Shown here piece by piece: positions 7,715-16,735 of a stretch of 34,346 nucleotides of DNA. This DNA is from a virus. Both the position numbers and the translations under genes were made by a program. Numbering within the stretch: the stretch's first letter is position 1; each line of letters starts with the position of its first letter. Under the pieces are notes generated by a model that saw nothing but the letters and a program-made list of their open reading frames with translations, was not told where the DNA came from and did not search any database. Where the stretch lies: positions 1 through 34,346 of IMG/VR virus record IMGVR_UViG_3300042465_000944; one strand, written 5' to 3'.

Positions 7715-8980
7715 ATGGCAAATAACTTGCTAACTATTTCTAAGATCACCAACGAAGCATTGATGGTCTTGGAAAACGAACTGACATTTACGTCAGAAGT
7801 AGATCGTAACTATGATGACCAGTTTGCCGTAGTCGGCGCAAAGATTGGCAACACAGTTAACGTTCGCCGCCCTGGTCGCTTTATCGGTACAACTGGCCCA
7901 GCACTTAACGTTGAAGATTTCAACGAAACTTCTGTGCCTGTTACCTTGGCAACCCAGTTTCACGTTGATACCCAGTTTACAACTCAGGACTTGGCATTGT
8001 CGCTTGATATGTTCAGCGACCGTGTTCTAAAGCCTGCTGTGGCTGCTATTGCCAACAAAATTGACCGTGATGGTCTGTTGATGGCAAAAAACAACACCGC
8101 CAACATCGTTGGTTCAGCCGGTACACCGCCAACTGGTTTGATTACATACCTGACAGCAGGTGCGTATTTGGACTCTGAAGGCGCACCCCGTGATGGTCGG
8201 CGTTCATGCATTATCGAACCCTTTACGTCTGCAACAATCGTTGACAGCCTGAAAGGTTTGTTTATGCCACAAGCTAAAATCTCAACTCAGTACGAGAAAG
8301 GCTTGATGGGTACTGACTCTGCCGGTATGAACTGGAAAATGGATCAGAACGTTGTCAATCAGACATTTGGTTCATGGGCTGGTGCATCTGCATCGACTTT
8401 GACAACCAACACCGCAACCTTTACTGGTTCGTTGACTACTGGTTGGGCATCGACTTCAACAATCACTTTGGCTCAAGGCGCAACAATTACCCTGAATCAA
8501 GGCGATGTGATCCAAATTGCAGGCGTATTTGCTGCCAACCCACAAAACCGTCAACCTTACGGCACTAACAAACTGCGTAATTTCGTAGTGACTAGCACCG
8601 TTACTGGCACAGGTTCAGGAACAATGTCTGTTGTTGTTAGCCCAGCTATCATCACAGCCGGTCAGTTCCAAAACGTATCTGTTGCTACGACTTCATCGAC
8701 TGCTACGGTTACTCCGTTCTCAGCCGGTGTGTCAGGTTCAGGCGTGGTTTCGCCACAGAACATCATCATGCATCGCAATGCGTTCACGCTTGCTTGTGCT
8801 GATCTTGAACTGCCAGAGGGTGTTCACTTTGCAGGCCGTGCAAGCGATAAAGAGATTGGTCTGTCGATGCGTGTTGTTCGTCAATACACCATCAACAATG
8901 ACTCAATCCCAACCCGCTTGGATGTTCTGTACGGATGGGCCCCACTTTATCCCGAACTCGCTTGCCGTGTTGCGGCTTAA
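7715..8980 (+). CDS. Major capsid protein, P22 gp5-like
   Basis: 421 residues, AAGGA before the ATG. It begins ANNLLTISKITNEALMVLENELTFTSEVDRNYDDQFA and continues with GNTVNVRRPGRF, the conserved N-terminal region of P22-type coat proteins. A threonine- and serine-rich beta segment around residues 220-340 fits the extra insertion (I) domain placed in the HK97 fold. The C-terminal GLSMRVVRQYTINNDSIPTRLDVLYGWAPLYPELACRV is also typical. About 415 copies would build a T=7 shell in P22 relatives. The nearby GroES may assist its folding, since P22 coat mutants depend on GroEL/ES. Confidence 0.95.
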   Translation: MANNLLTISKITNEALMVLENELTFTSEVDRNYDDQFAVVGAKIGNTVNVRRPGRFIGTTGPALNVEDFNETSVPVTLATQFHVDTQFTTQDLALSLDMFSDRVLKPAVAAIANKIDRDGLLMAKNNTANIVGSAGTPPTGLITYLTAGAYLDSEGAPRDGRRSCIIEPFTSATIVDSLKGLFMPQAKISTQYEKGLMGTDSAGMNWKMDQNVVNQTFGSWAGASASTLTTNTATFTGSLTTGWASTSTITLAQGATITLNQGDVIQIAGVFAANPQNRQPYGTNKLRNFVVTSTVTGTGSGTMSVVVSPAIITAGQFQNVSVATTSSTATVTPFSAGVSGSGVVSPQNIIMHRNAFTLACADLELPEGVHFAGRASDKEIGLSMRVVRQYTINNDSIPTRLDVLYGWAPLYPELACRVAA

Positions 8981-8995
8981 TTAGGAGAAATCATC

Positions 8996-9232
8996 ATGGC
9001 TAATCCAGGCCCAGCAAGTACCCAAACCAACATTTATCTGTTTAACGGCGATAGCACCGATGGTGTTCAAATCGTTGGTTCAGCAGCTAAATTGCTTGGT
9101 TTTCACGGTGCAACCCCCATTGCACAAGCAGCTGCAATTACCGCCATTGGCAATTCTGCTACTGGTACGGAAATTGCAACAGCAGTAAATGCTCTTATTA
9201 CTGCGCTGAAAAACAAAGGTTTAACCGCCTAA
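8996..9232 (+). CDS. Small head or fibre-associated protein
   Basis: 78 residues with AGGAG before the ATG. It has a short beta-rich start (TNIYLFNGDSTDGVQIVGSAAKLLGFHGATPIAQAAAI) and a C-terminal helix (IATAVNALITALKNKGLTA). The GFHGATPIAQ…LI.ALKNKG pattern recurs in phage capsid-associated proteins, often labelled head fibre. It follows the coat gene by 15 nt and precedes a strong terminator, so it should be made with the coat. The trimeric fibre role is an inference. Confidence 0.6.
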   Translation: MANPGPASTQTNIYLFNGDSTDGVQIVGSAAKLLGFHGATPIAQAAAITAIGNSATGTEIATAVNALITALKNKGLTA

Positions 9233-9256
9233 GTTTGATTGACTAGGAAAGGAGAG

Positions 9257-9283
9257 GCCATCCCCAAAAAGGATGGCTTTTTC
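9257..9283 (+). terminator. Strong rho-independent terminator after the coat operon
   Basis: Perfect 7-bp stem GCCATCC (9257-9263) / GGATGGC (9271-9277), loop CCAAAAA, then TTTTTCTCTTTCT. An AGA next to the stem can add pairs. It ends the scaffold-coat unit. The following 9290-9326 has TATAAT at 9296-9301 but no convincing -35 box. Confidence 0.9.
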
Positions 9284-9326
9284 TCTTTCTACGCTTATAA
9301 TTTAGATATTCTTTACTAAAGGAAAG

Positions 9327-9668
9327 ATGATGGTTAACACTTCTGTTTATCGTCTAAACGGTAAAACTTACACTTTATCGTTGACCACTAGCGCATCTGC
9401 TGCACTTTTAATTACGCCAAAAGCAAACGATCAAACCAATTACGTTCATTTGTTGAATACTGGCACAGGTATTGCAGCAATCGAATTATCAAATGGCGCA
9501 ACATTCATTGATCCCGCTATTGCCTCAACCGGCAACGCAGGTTCGTATGTTTTGCCTGCCGCAATGACGATGCCAATTGTGATTGCTTGTCCTGCTGGGC
9601 CGCTGTACATCAAGGCTATTAGTTCAACTACCAACGTTTTGTACATCACACCTTGCCAGGCTGATTAA
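9327..9668 (+). CDS. Beta-rich probable virion decoration protein
   Basis: 113 residues; AAGGAAAG precedes ATGATG, and either codon could start. It has many short strands and few charges (YRLNGKTYTLSLTTSASAALLI, YVHLLNTGTGIAAIELSNGATF, YVLPAAMTMPIVIACPAGPLYIKAISSTTNVLYITPC), which fits a small beta sandwich. It is the first gene after the terminator, and is tightly followed by the long fibre gene, so it may be a collar or decoration subunit. No exact family is recognised. Confidence 0.6.
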   Translation: MMVNTSVYRLNGKTYTLSLTTSASAALLITPKANDQTNYVHLLNTGTGIAAIELSNGATFIDPAIASTGNAGSYVLPAAMTMPIVIACPAGPLYIKAISSTTNVLYITPCQAD

Positions 9669-9670
9669 AG

Positions 9671-11791
9671 ATGGCTACTGCCTCGACCACTACGATTAAC
9701 ATCGTTCCGGTTCAGGGGATATTTAACGAGGATCACAGCCTTGTTACGTTGATCGGCCCTGCCGGTACGCCATTTAATGCCAATATTAGTCCCGATCAGT
9801 CTGGGCTAAATATTACCAATAGCACGATCAATAGTTCTATTATTGGCGGCACAGTACCGGCGGCGGGAACGTTTACCAACATTGCCACAACGACAGGCAC
9901 GATTACCAATAGCCCATTTAATCCAAGCGATATTGCAAATAAGCAATATGTGGATCAAGTGGCAGCGGGATTGTCGGTTAAAGCCCCAGTTGTTTGTGCC
10001 TCGACTGCAAACATTGCAACGTTATCGGGTTTGCTTACGCTTGATGGTATTACGGTTGTTGCCGGTGATCGAGTATTGGTTAAGAATCAGACTGCCTCGC
10101 AAAATAACGGCATTTACGTTGCCGCAGCTGGCGCATGGTCACGGTCAACCGATTGCTCGACATGGGATCAACTGATTGGCGCATTTTGCTTTGTATCAAC
10201 TGGCACATTGTGGGCTGATACCGGTTGGGTTTGTACGATTGATAAAGGCGGCACATTAGGCACAACGCCTATCCCTTGGGTGCAATTTACGGGATTAAGC
10301 GTATATACGGCAGGCACAGGGTTAACTCTTACCGGCACAGCATTTAGCATCACAAATACTGGCGTGACTGCTGCGGCCTATGGCTCTGCATCGTCAGTTG
10401 CAAACTTTACGGTCAATGCTCAAGGTCAGTTAACTTTGGCGGCATCTACTGCAATTGCCATTGCTGCGACACAAGTAACTAGCGGCACGTTTGCATCAAG
10501 CCTGTTAAGTGGCGTTTATTCAGGCATCACGGGGCTAGGTACGCTTGTTGATTTAACCGTGACAAATGCCATTGTTGGCAGTATTACGGGCAATGCTGCA
10601 ACTGCGACAAGCGCAGGCACGGCAGGCTCGGCAACGACTGCGGGATTTGCCACAAGTGCGGGAAGTGTGACCAATAGCGTTACATTTAATAATGCAGGGT
10701 CTGGTGGCGCATCAGGTAGCACTTACAACGGCGGCTCTGCACTAACGGTTTCGTATAACACCGTGGGCGCACCATCAACATCAGGTACAGGCGCATCAGG
10801 CACTTGGGGAATATCTGTAACCGGAAACGCTGCGACAGTTACCAATGGGGTAGTAACAACCGGATCGTATTCAAACCCGACATGGTTGACTTCAATTTCA
10901 GGCAGTATTGTCAGCGGTGCGGTCAGTAGTGCGACCACAGCAACAAACCTTGCAGGTGGCTTGGCGGGATCGTTACCCTACCAAACAGGTGCAGGCGCAA
11001 CATCAATGCTTGCGTTGGGTACAAGTGGTTATGTATTAACTGCGGGTGCATCTGCGCCAGGCTACGTTGCTCAATCAACACTTAGCGTGGGATCAGCAAG
11101 CACAGCGACCACATCGACAAACTTAGCCGGTGGCGGTGCAGGTTCTGTGCCGTATCAATCAGGCGCAGGTGCAACATCTTTTGTTGCATCAGGTACAGTT
11201 GGCTATGTTTTAACGTCAAACGGTACAAGTGCGCCAACATGGGCAGCTGCTGCCGGTGGCGTGACGTTATCAGACGATACAACTACTGCTGCAACTCGAT
11301 ACCCATTATTTGCAAGTGCAACAAGTGGATCAGCGTCAACGATTTACACCAGTTCGACTAAATATCAATACAACCCATCAACAGGGATTCTTACTGCTAC
11401 AGGGTTTAGTGGGTCTGGCGCATCTTTAACTGCTTTAAGTGCGTCTAATATTTCGGCAGGCACTCTTGCTGTGGCTTATGGCGGCACGGGCCTTACATCA
11501 ACGCCTGCAAACGGCGCATTAGATATTGGAAATGGTACAGGATTTACTAGATCGACATTAACTGCCGGTTCTGGCATATCAATTACTAATGCATCCGGAT
11601 CAATTACGATTGCTGCAACTGGTGGTGGCGCAACAATTACAGATGATACAACCACTAATGCTGTGCGTTATTTGTCATTTACCGCAGCAACTAGTGGGGC
11701 ATTAAGCACTTTATATACATCATCAACTAAATTAAAATACAACCCATCAACAGGGGCGGTTACTGCCTCACAAATTATTATTGCACCATAA
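9671..11791 (+). CDS. Long repetitive tail fibre protein
   Basis: 706 residues, almost all A, G, S and T with regular strand-turn repeats. The N-terminal third has a known phage fibre domain (DGITVVAGDRVLVKNQTASQNNG region at about 125-150, then WSRSTDCSTWDQLIG). Internal copies: TNLAGG.AGS.PYQ.GAGATS near residues 424 and 482, and DDTTT…YTSSTK.(Q/K)YNPSTG near 533 and 657. A YGGTGLTSTPANGALDIGNGTGF module is shared with the small fibre at 16735. No chaperone domain (such as peptidase S74) is seen at the C terminus. It probably trimerises as a host-contact fibre. Confidence 0.8.
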   Translation: MATASTTTINIVPVQGIFNEDHSLVTLIGPAGTPFNANISPDQSGLNITNSTINSSIIGGTVPAAGTFTNIATTTGTITNSPFNPSDIANKQYVDQVAAGLSVKAPVVCASTANIATLSGLLTLDGITVVAGDRVLVKNQTASQNNGIYVAAAGAWSRSTDCSTWDQLIGAFCFVSTGTLWADTGWVCTIDKGGTLGTTPIPWVQFTGLSVYTAGTGLTLTGTAFSITNTGVTAAAYGSASSVANFTVNAQGQLTLAASTAIAIAATQVTSGTFASSLLSGVYSGITGLGTLVDLTVTNAIVGSITGNAATATSAGTAGSATTAGFATSAGSVTNSVTFNNAGSGGASGSTYNGGSALTVSYNTVGAPSTSGTGASGTWGISVTGNAATVTNGVVTTGSYSNPTWLTSISGSIVSGAVSSATTATNLAGGLAGSLPYQTGAGATSMLALGTSGYVLTAGASAPGYVAQSTLSVGSASTATTSTNLAGGGAGSVPYQSGAGATSFVASGTVGYVLTSNGTSAPTWAAAAGGVTLSDDTTTAATRYPLFASATSGSASTIYTSSTKYQYNPSTGILTATGFSGSGASLTALSASNISAGTLAVAYGGTGLTSTPANGALDIGNGTGFTRSTLTAGSGISITNASGSITIAATGGGATITDDTTTNAVRYLSFTAATSGALSTLYTSSTKLKYNPSTGAVTASQIIIAP

Positions 11792-11800
11792 GGAATTATC

Positions 11801-12853
11801 ATGGGATCAGTCGTTTTTCAAGGCGCATCTGGTGGACAAACAAATCTGACAGGTACAGATACAGCATCAACTTTTGCTTTAGCTGTTCCTGCCGCAAATG
11901 GAACTCTTGCTATTGCAGATACGACAAATCAAGCAATTTTGATGCCTGTTGGAACTACAGCACAACGACCTGCTACACCCGTTTCAGGAATGATTCGGCA
12001 AAATTCCACTACTAAAAATCCTGAATGGTATGACACAACAACATCATCGTGGCTGCAATTTAGTCAACCTGCCGGTTATTCGGTTAATTACCTTGTTGTA
12101 GCGGGTGGCGGTGGCGGTGGACAAGGATTTTATGGCGGTGGTGGTGGTGCTGGCGGTAATTTATCTTCATCTCTTACATTATCGTCAGGAACGGCATACA
12201 CAATCACGATTGGCGCAGGCGGCGCAGGTAGCGTTTCACAAACAGCAACTGGGACTAGTGGTGTAAATACTACAGCTCTTGGGTTAACCGCAGTTGGAGG
12301 GGGCGGTGGCGGTAGTAGAAACAACGGTGCTAGTGGCACTCCATCTAATGGCGTTGCCGGAGGATCTGGTGGTGGTGGTTCATTTCCTCCAAGTACGGGC
12401 GGTGCAGGGACTGCGGGGCAAGGAAACGCAGGTGCTGGATCAACTATTGGATTTGGTAATGGTGGCGGTGGTGCTGGTGCTGCGGGAACTGCTGGGTCAT
12501 CAATTTCACCTTTTGGTGGTGCAGGCGGTGTTGGAACGTCAAATTCTATTAGCGGTGCTGCTGTTTTTTATAGTGGTGGCGGTGGTGCTGGTATGGATTC
12601 TGCGGGCAGTTCAAACGGTGGCAACGGAGGCGGTGGAAGTGGCGGTATCAATGCCGTTGGTACAGCTGGCACAGCTAATACAGGTGGTGGTGGCGGTGGC
12701 GGTGGTGCAACGGGCGCAAACGGTGGCGCAGGAGGATCTGGGATTGTAATCATTGCTTACCTCGGCTCACAGCGTGGCACAGGCGGAACGGTGACTAGCT
12801 CAGGTGGTTACACAATTCATACCTTTACTAGTTCTTCAACCTATAACGCATAA
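11801..12853 (+). CDS. Glycine-rich tail adhesin
   Basis: 350 residues, AAGGA before the ATG. An N-terminal fibre-like part (residues 1-95, including MPVGTTAQRPATPVSGMIRQNSTTKNPEWYDTTTSSW) leads into about 215 residues of glycine-rich repeats starting YLVVAGGGGGG and including several GGGGGAGG runs. It closes with GSGIVIIAYLG and GYTIHTFTSSSTY. This matches glycine-rich domains found in phage fibres and similar in composition to the polyglycine tips of T-even gp38 adhesins. Reads in the other frames here (long Val/Leu-rich or Pro-rich) are by-products of the GGT/GGC repeats. Probable receptor-binding tip. Confidence 0.8.
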   Translation: MGSVVFQGASGGQTNLTGTDTASTFALAVPAANGTLAIADTTNQAILMPVGTTAQRPATPVSGMIRQNSTTKNPEWYDTTTSSWLQFSQPAGYSVNYLVVAGGGGGGQGFYGGGGGAGGNLSSSLTLSSGTAYTITIGAGGAGSVSQTATGTSGVNTTALGLTAVGGGGGGSRNNGASGTPSNGVAGGSGGGGSFPPSTGGAGTAGQGNAGAGSTIGFGNGGGGAGAAGTAGSSISPFGGAGGVGTSNSISGAAVFYSGGGGAGMDSAGSSNGGNGGGGSGGINAVGTAGTANTGGGGGGGGATGANGGAGGSGIVIIAYLGSQRGTGGTVTSSGGYTIHTFTSSSTYNA

Positions 12854-12861
12854 GGAACATC

Positions 12862-13209
12862 ATGGGACATTTTGCAAAAGTAGTAGACGGTAAGGTGACA
12901 CAAGTTATTGTTGCAGAGCCTGAATTTTTTGACACGTTTGTAGATTTATCACCTGGCACATGGTTGGCAACGTCATACAACACCGTTGGCAACAAACATA
13001 CAAAAGGCGGCACACCTTTGCGAGGCAATTACGCAGGCGTTGGCTACACTTATGACGCTCAAAAAGATGTTTTTTACGCACCTCAACCATTTCTAAGTTG
13101 GACATTGAGTGCAGATTACTTGTGGGAATCGCCAGTTGCAATGCCTGATGACGGTAAAACATATGTGTGGGATGAAAAAACATTGTCTTGGGTAGAACAA
13201 AATGTCTAA
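12862..13209 (+). CDS. Fibre-cluster protein of the cyanophage/pelagiphage type
   Basis: 115 residues, AAGGA upstream. Starts MGHFAKVVDGKVTQVIVAEPEFFDTF and contains TSYNTVGNKHTKGGTPLRGNYAGVGYTYD, then PQPFLSWTL…W.SPVAMPDDGKTYVWDEKTLSW. This pattern is frequent in marine cyanophages and other aquatic phages in tail or structural clusters, where function is undefined. It overlaps the next fibre gene by 8 nt. Its occurrence suggests an aquatic gene pool. Confidence 0.65.
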   Translation: MGHFAKVVDGKVTQVIVAEPEFFDTFVDLSPGTWLATSYNTVGNKHTKGGTPLRGNYAGVGYTYDAQKDVFYAPQPFLSWTLSADYLWESPVAMPDDGKTYVWDEKTLSWVEQNV

Positions 13210-13861
13210 TGTCTATTTATCGGCATTTGCCGGTGCGGGCTGGCAATTTTTTAGCAATACTGGACAACCTTTAGCGGGTGGTTTGATTTATACCTATGCT
13301 GCGGGAACGACTGCGCCAGCTGCAACTTACACATCAAGTGCAGGCAATATTGCAAACACAAATCCAATTGTTTTAGACGCTTATGGTCGAGTGCCAAACG
13401 AAATTTGGTTAACTGTTGGGTTGGCATATAAATTTGTTTTACAAGATTCTTCTTATGTACAAATTGGTACTTGGGATAATATTTCTGGCACGGTTGGTAG
13501 TCAAAACGTAGTTACATCCATAAGTGGTGGTACAACTGGGTTAATTCCAGCAACTGCATCAATTGGTGCTGTGACATTAAGTGGGACATTAAATATTGCT
13601 AGTGGTGGTACTGGATTAGGTAGTGTTGGAACAGCAGGACAATTTTTAACGTCAAACGGTACAGCATTGGAATTTACAAATGCGCCTGTTTACAATGCCG
13701 TTGGTTCTTACGCTTTTGCTTATTCTGCTACTTCATATGCTGCAAATACATCTGTTGCAGGATCAGGATTTACACCTGTGTTAACAGGAACTTGGCAAAC
13801 AATGGGCGGTTCGTTGTTGTCAGGGGGTAATTATTATTATCTCTTACAGAGAACAGCATGA
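13202..13861 (+). CDS. Tail fibre/appendage protein with tailspike-like N terminus
   Basis: 219 residues. The start NVYLSAFAGAGWQFFSNTGQPLAGGLIYTYAAGTTAPAATYTSSAGN…NPIVLDAYGRVPNEIWL is the common virion-binding head of phage spikes and fibres (residues 1-100). An IASGGTGLGSVGTAGQFLTSNG module follows, shared in style with the other fibres. The C-terminal domain (SYAFAYSATSYAANTSVAGSGF…GTWQTMGGS…YYYLLQRTA) is a known fibre tip. Its stop overlaps the next start (ATGA). Confidence 0.75.
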   Translation: MSNVYLSAFAGAGWQFFSNTGQPLAGGLIYTYAAGTTAPAATYTSSAGNIANTNPIVLDAYGRVPNEIWLTVGLAYKFVLQDSSYVQIGTWDNISGTVGSQNVVTSISGGTTGLIPATASIGAVTLSGTLNIASGGTGLGSVGTAGQFLTSNGTALEFTNAPVYNAVGSYAFAYSATSYAANTSVAGSGFTPVLTGTWQTMGGSLLSGGNYYYLLQRTA

Positions 13862-14169
13862 TTGCTTGGAAGATTCTTGATATTGCAGCTGATAATGGAT
13901 TGGTGATTTCTGCCAAATATCATGCAACTTTAAAAGAAGATGAAAATGTTATTGAAACTGAAGGCAATTGGACATTTTCAGACAAAATATTGAAAACGCT
14001 TTTTGCTGACATTACAGAAGAAATGGTCATAGATTGGATTAAAAACGAATCTATGCAAGATGGTCAAAATATTATTGAAGCGCAATTGATTAAACAATTG
14101 GATGCTTTGAAAAAACAAAATGTGGCAGTAGCACCGTGGATGCCGCAAGTGTTTACACCAAGGATTTAA
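13858..14169 (+). CDS. Fibre-associated hypothetical protein
   Basis: 103 residues in ATGA overlap with the fibre gene. W4[36 protein letters not shown] and a C-terminal [34 protein letters not shown] are typical of short phage proteins that follow fibre genes. The C-terminal third should be a long helix. It could be a fibre chaperone or a virion component; there is no direct evidence for either. Confidence 0.6.
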   Translation: MIAWKILDIAADNGLVISAKYHATLKEDENVIETEGNWTFSDKILKTLFADITEEMVIDWIKNESMQDGQNIIEAQLIKQLDALKKQNVAVAPWMPQVFTPRI

Positions 14170-14170
14170 T

Positions 14171-15139
14171 ATGCAACCCATTGATATTGTCAGCCGATCA
14201 TTAAAAGACATAGGCGCACTTGAGGCGGGTGAGAACCCAACTGCCGATGCAGCGCAAGATGCCTTTGATATGCTTAATGATATGGTCGATCAATGGTCAA
14301 ACGAAGATATGATGGTGTTCTACAAGAACGAAATCGTATTCCCGATTACGCCAGGGCAAACTCAATACACTATCGGCCCAGGCGGTCAGATCGGTGCGGT
14401 CATTACCGGATCAATTTCAGGTACGACTTTAACGGTCACAGCAATTAGTCAAGGTGCTGTGTCGATGGGGCAAACCTTATCTGGCACAGGAATCACGGCA
14501 GGCACAACCATTGTCGGGTTTTTAACTGGCGCAGGCGGCAATGTTAATGAAACCGGAACGTATACGGTTAACATTTCTCAGACGGTAGCATCAACCACTA
14601 TCAATGCTTACTATCAACGACCATTGACGATTGATTCAGCCTTTGTGCGAATCAATACTAATTCCAATGGTCAGCCAGTTGTTAACGGCGGTTTGGATTA
14701 CCCAATTGCTATATTGAACCTTGAAAACTATGAGTCAATTGGTTTAAAAACAATGAGTGGGCCTTGGCCTAAAGCAATCTATTACCAACCAAGCGAGATT
14801 TTAGGAAACATTTATGTATGGCCTAATCCATCCCAAGGTGAAGTACATATGTTTGCTAATAACTTGTTTAGCCGATTTGTTACTTTATACGATAACGTTA
14901 ACTTGCCGCAGGGCTATTCGATGGCTCTCAGGTGGTGTTTAGCTGAACGTTTAATGCCCATGTATGGCAAAGTTAATCAGATTCAGATCGCAATGATTAG
15001 CGGCTATGCAGCGCAAGCTAAAGCCACTATCAAACGCACAAATATGCGCCCAACCCAATCGGCACGTTATCCTGATGCGTTGCTTGTAGGCCGCCAGCGG
15101 GATGCCGGTTGGATACTTTCGGGCGGTTTCTTTAGATAA
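14171..15139 (+). CDS. P22 gp4-like tail accessory factor (head completion)
   Basis: 322 residues. The N-terminal helical part [42 protein letters not shown] and the later [18 protein letters not shown]…[10 protein letters not shown], plus a C-terminal [14 protein letters not shown] helix, match P22 gp4, which seals the portal after packaging and links it to the tail hub. A beta domain of about 70 residues ([39 protein letters not shown]…) is inserted near residue 76, absent from P22 itself and found in many unrelated phage proteins. AAGGA precedes the start. Confidence 0.85.
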   Translation: MQPIDIVSRSLKDIGALEAGENPTADAAQDAFDMLNDMVDQWSNEDMMVFYKNEIVFPITPGQTQYTIGPGGQIGAVITGSISGTTLTVTAISQGAVSMGQTLSGTGITAGTTIVGFLTGAGGNVNETGTYTVNISQTVASTTINAYYQRPLTIDSAFVRINTNSNGQPVVNGGLDYPIAILNLENYESIGLKTMSGPWPKAIYYQPSEILGNIYVWPNPSQGEVHMFANNLFSRFVTLYDNVNLPQGYSMALRWCLAERLMPMYGKVNQIQIAMISGYAAQAKATIKRTNMRPTQSARYPDALLVGRQRDAGWILSGGFFR

Positions 15140-15148
15140 GGATTGGCT

Positions 15149-16735
15149 ATGCCTGATTTTGGTTTTGTTGGCCCATCTTACGAAGCACCTAGTATTTACC
15201 AAGACGCACAAGAGTGCATTAATTTCTATCCTGAGATTGATCCGCTAAAGCAGCCTGGTGATCGAGGCGTGGTTGCTCTCTATGGAACGCCAGGGTTAAC
15301 TAAATTATTTGAATTTAATAATGCGCCAGTTCGTGGGATGCATACGTTATCTGGCGGTCAATACTGTGTCATTGTTGTTGGCAATATTGTTTATGCAATT
15401 GACACAAACAACAATAGTTATTTTCTTGGAACGTTAACAACATCAACTGGTTACGTTTCAATTACCGATAACGTAATGACGCAACAAGGATTAACTGCGT
15501 ACATTGCAGATGGTGAAAATCGTTATTATTGGATAGTTTCACCTAGCACTTTTGCACAATTAGGCAATGATGATGGCCCGTGGACAGGTGCAAATATTGT
15601 TGACGTTGTAGACAATTACATTGTTTATAACCAACCAAACACGCAAAATTGGGCTGTTAGTGACTTAGGTTCACCATTCTCAATTAATGCTTATTACGGA
15701 ACAAAAGATGGCGCACCTGATAACTTAGTAGCGTTGATTGTTGACCATCGACAAGTATTTTTGTTGGGCGAAACAACTTCTGAAGTATGGGTTGACGTTG
15801 GTAACTTAATTACCGGCATTACATCTTTTCCATTTCAGAGAGTACCAGGTACATCTTTGCAACACGGTATTGCTGCCAAATTCTCAATTGCTCGATTTGC
15901 AGAACAATTTTTGTTTGTTAGCAAAGATGCGAGAGGTCAAGCCATCATTGGCGGCATCGTTGGTTATCAATTTCAACGGGTATCAACTCATGCTGTTGAA
16001 GCAACTTTGGCTGGGCAATATATCGCTGATGCCGTAGCTTATTCATATCAAATTGAAGGGCATGAATTTTATGTAGTTACTTTTCCGACAATTGACATTA
16101 CTTGGGCTTATGATCTTGCCTCAAAAATGTGGCACAAATGGTTGTCTATTGACGAACAAGGTGTTTATCATCGGCATCGTAGTAATTGCCAAGCATTTTT
16201 TAATGGAGTGAATTTAGTAGGCGATTACGAAAACGGTAAAATTTACGGACTTGATTCCAATAATTTTACGGAAGATGGCAACACAATTAGACGTTTGCGC
16301 CGTGCGCCTCATTTAACTGTTGATTTGCAACGGATGTATTTTGATGAATTGCAAATTCAATTTCAACCTGGCGTTGGATTAACTGGATATACTTTTGTTA
16401 ATGAATTTAAAGACCCGACTACATTAATCATTGCGCCAACTCAGGTTTATCCAATTGCCCCAACTCAAATTGTCACGATTTGGTACGAATGGAGTATCAA
16501 CGGGCAAACTGTTGGGAATACACCACAAGCCATGTTGAGATGGTCAAATGATGGTGGGTCTACTTGGTCAAATGAGCATTGGGTAAGCATTGGCAAAATT
16601 GGTAAGTATAAGAACCGTGCTATTTGGCGCAGACTTGGATTTGCAAGGGATCGAGTGTTTGAGGTTTCGGTATCAGACCCAGTTCGCACCGTTATTGTGT
16701 CAGCAAATCTTAAAGCTAGTGCTGGGGACAATTAA
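15149..16735 (+). CDS. P22 gp10-like tail hub (packaged DNA stabilisation) protein
   Basis: 528 residues. ATG 15149 is preferred over TTG 15143 because AAGGA at 15138-15142 is then 6 nt away. The start MPDFGFVGPSYEAPSIYQDAQECINFYPE is typical, as is GTPGLTKLFEF and the many beta-propeller-like strands. GVYHRHRSNCQAFFNGVNLVGDYENGKIYGLD near residue 345-378 is another conserved block. In P22, gp10 forms the hexameric hub between gp4 and the needle and holds the tailspikes. Tight spacing with the gp4-like gene supports the call. Confidence 0.88.
   Translation: MPDFGFVGPSYEAPSIYQDAQECINFYPEIDPLKQPGDRGVVALYGTPGLTKLFEFNNAPVRGMHTLSGGQYCVIVVGNIVYAIDTNNNSYFLGTLTTSTGYVSITDNVMTQQGLTAYIADGENRYYWIVSPSTFAQLGNDDGPWTGANIVDVVDNYIVYNQPNTQNWAVSDLGSPFSINAYYGTKDGAPDNLVALIVDHRQVFLLGETTSEVWVDVGNLITGITSFPFQRVPGTSLQHGIAAKFSIARFAEQFLFVSKDARGQAIIGGIVGYQFQRVSTHAVEATLAGQYIADAVAYSYQIEGHEFYVVTFPTIDITWAYDLASKMWHKWLSIDEQGVYHRHRSNCQAFFNGVNLVGDYENGKIYGLDSNNFTEDGNTIRRLRRAPHLTVDLQRMYFDELQIQFQPGVGLTGYTFVNEFKDPTTLIIAPTQVYPIAPTQIVTIWYEWSINGQTVGNTPQAMLRWSNDGGSTWSNEHWVSIGKIGKYKNRAIWRRLGFARDRVFEVSVSDPVRTVIVSANLKASAGDN

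Noticed and set aside
9290-9326. TATAAT at 9296-9301 as a late promoter
   Set aside because: No -35 at a usable distance; kept only as a note under the terminator.
12294-12749. 151-residue ORF rich in Val and Leu inside the glycine-rich adhesin
   Set aside because: It is the shifted reading of GGT/GGC repeats and has no ribosome site; the glycine-rich frame has clear family features.
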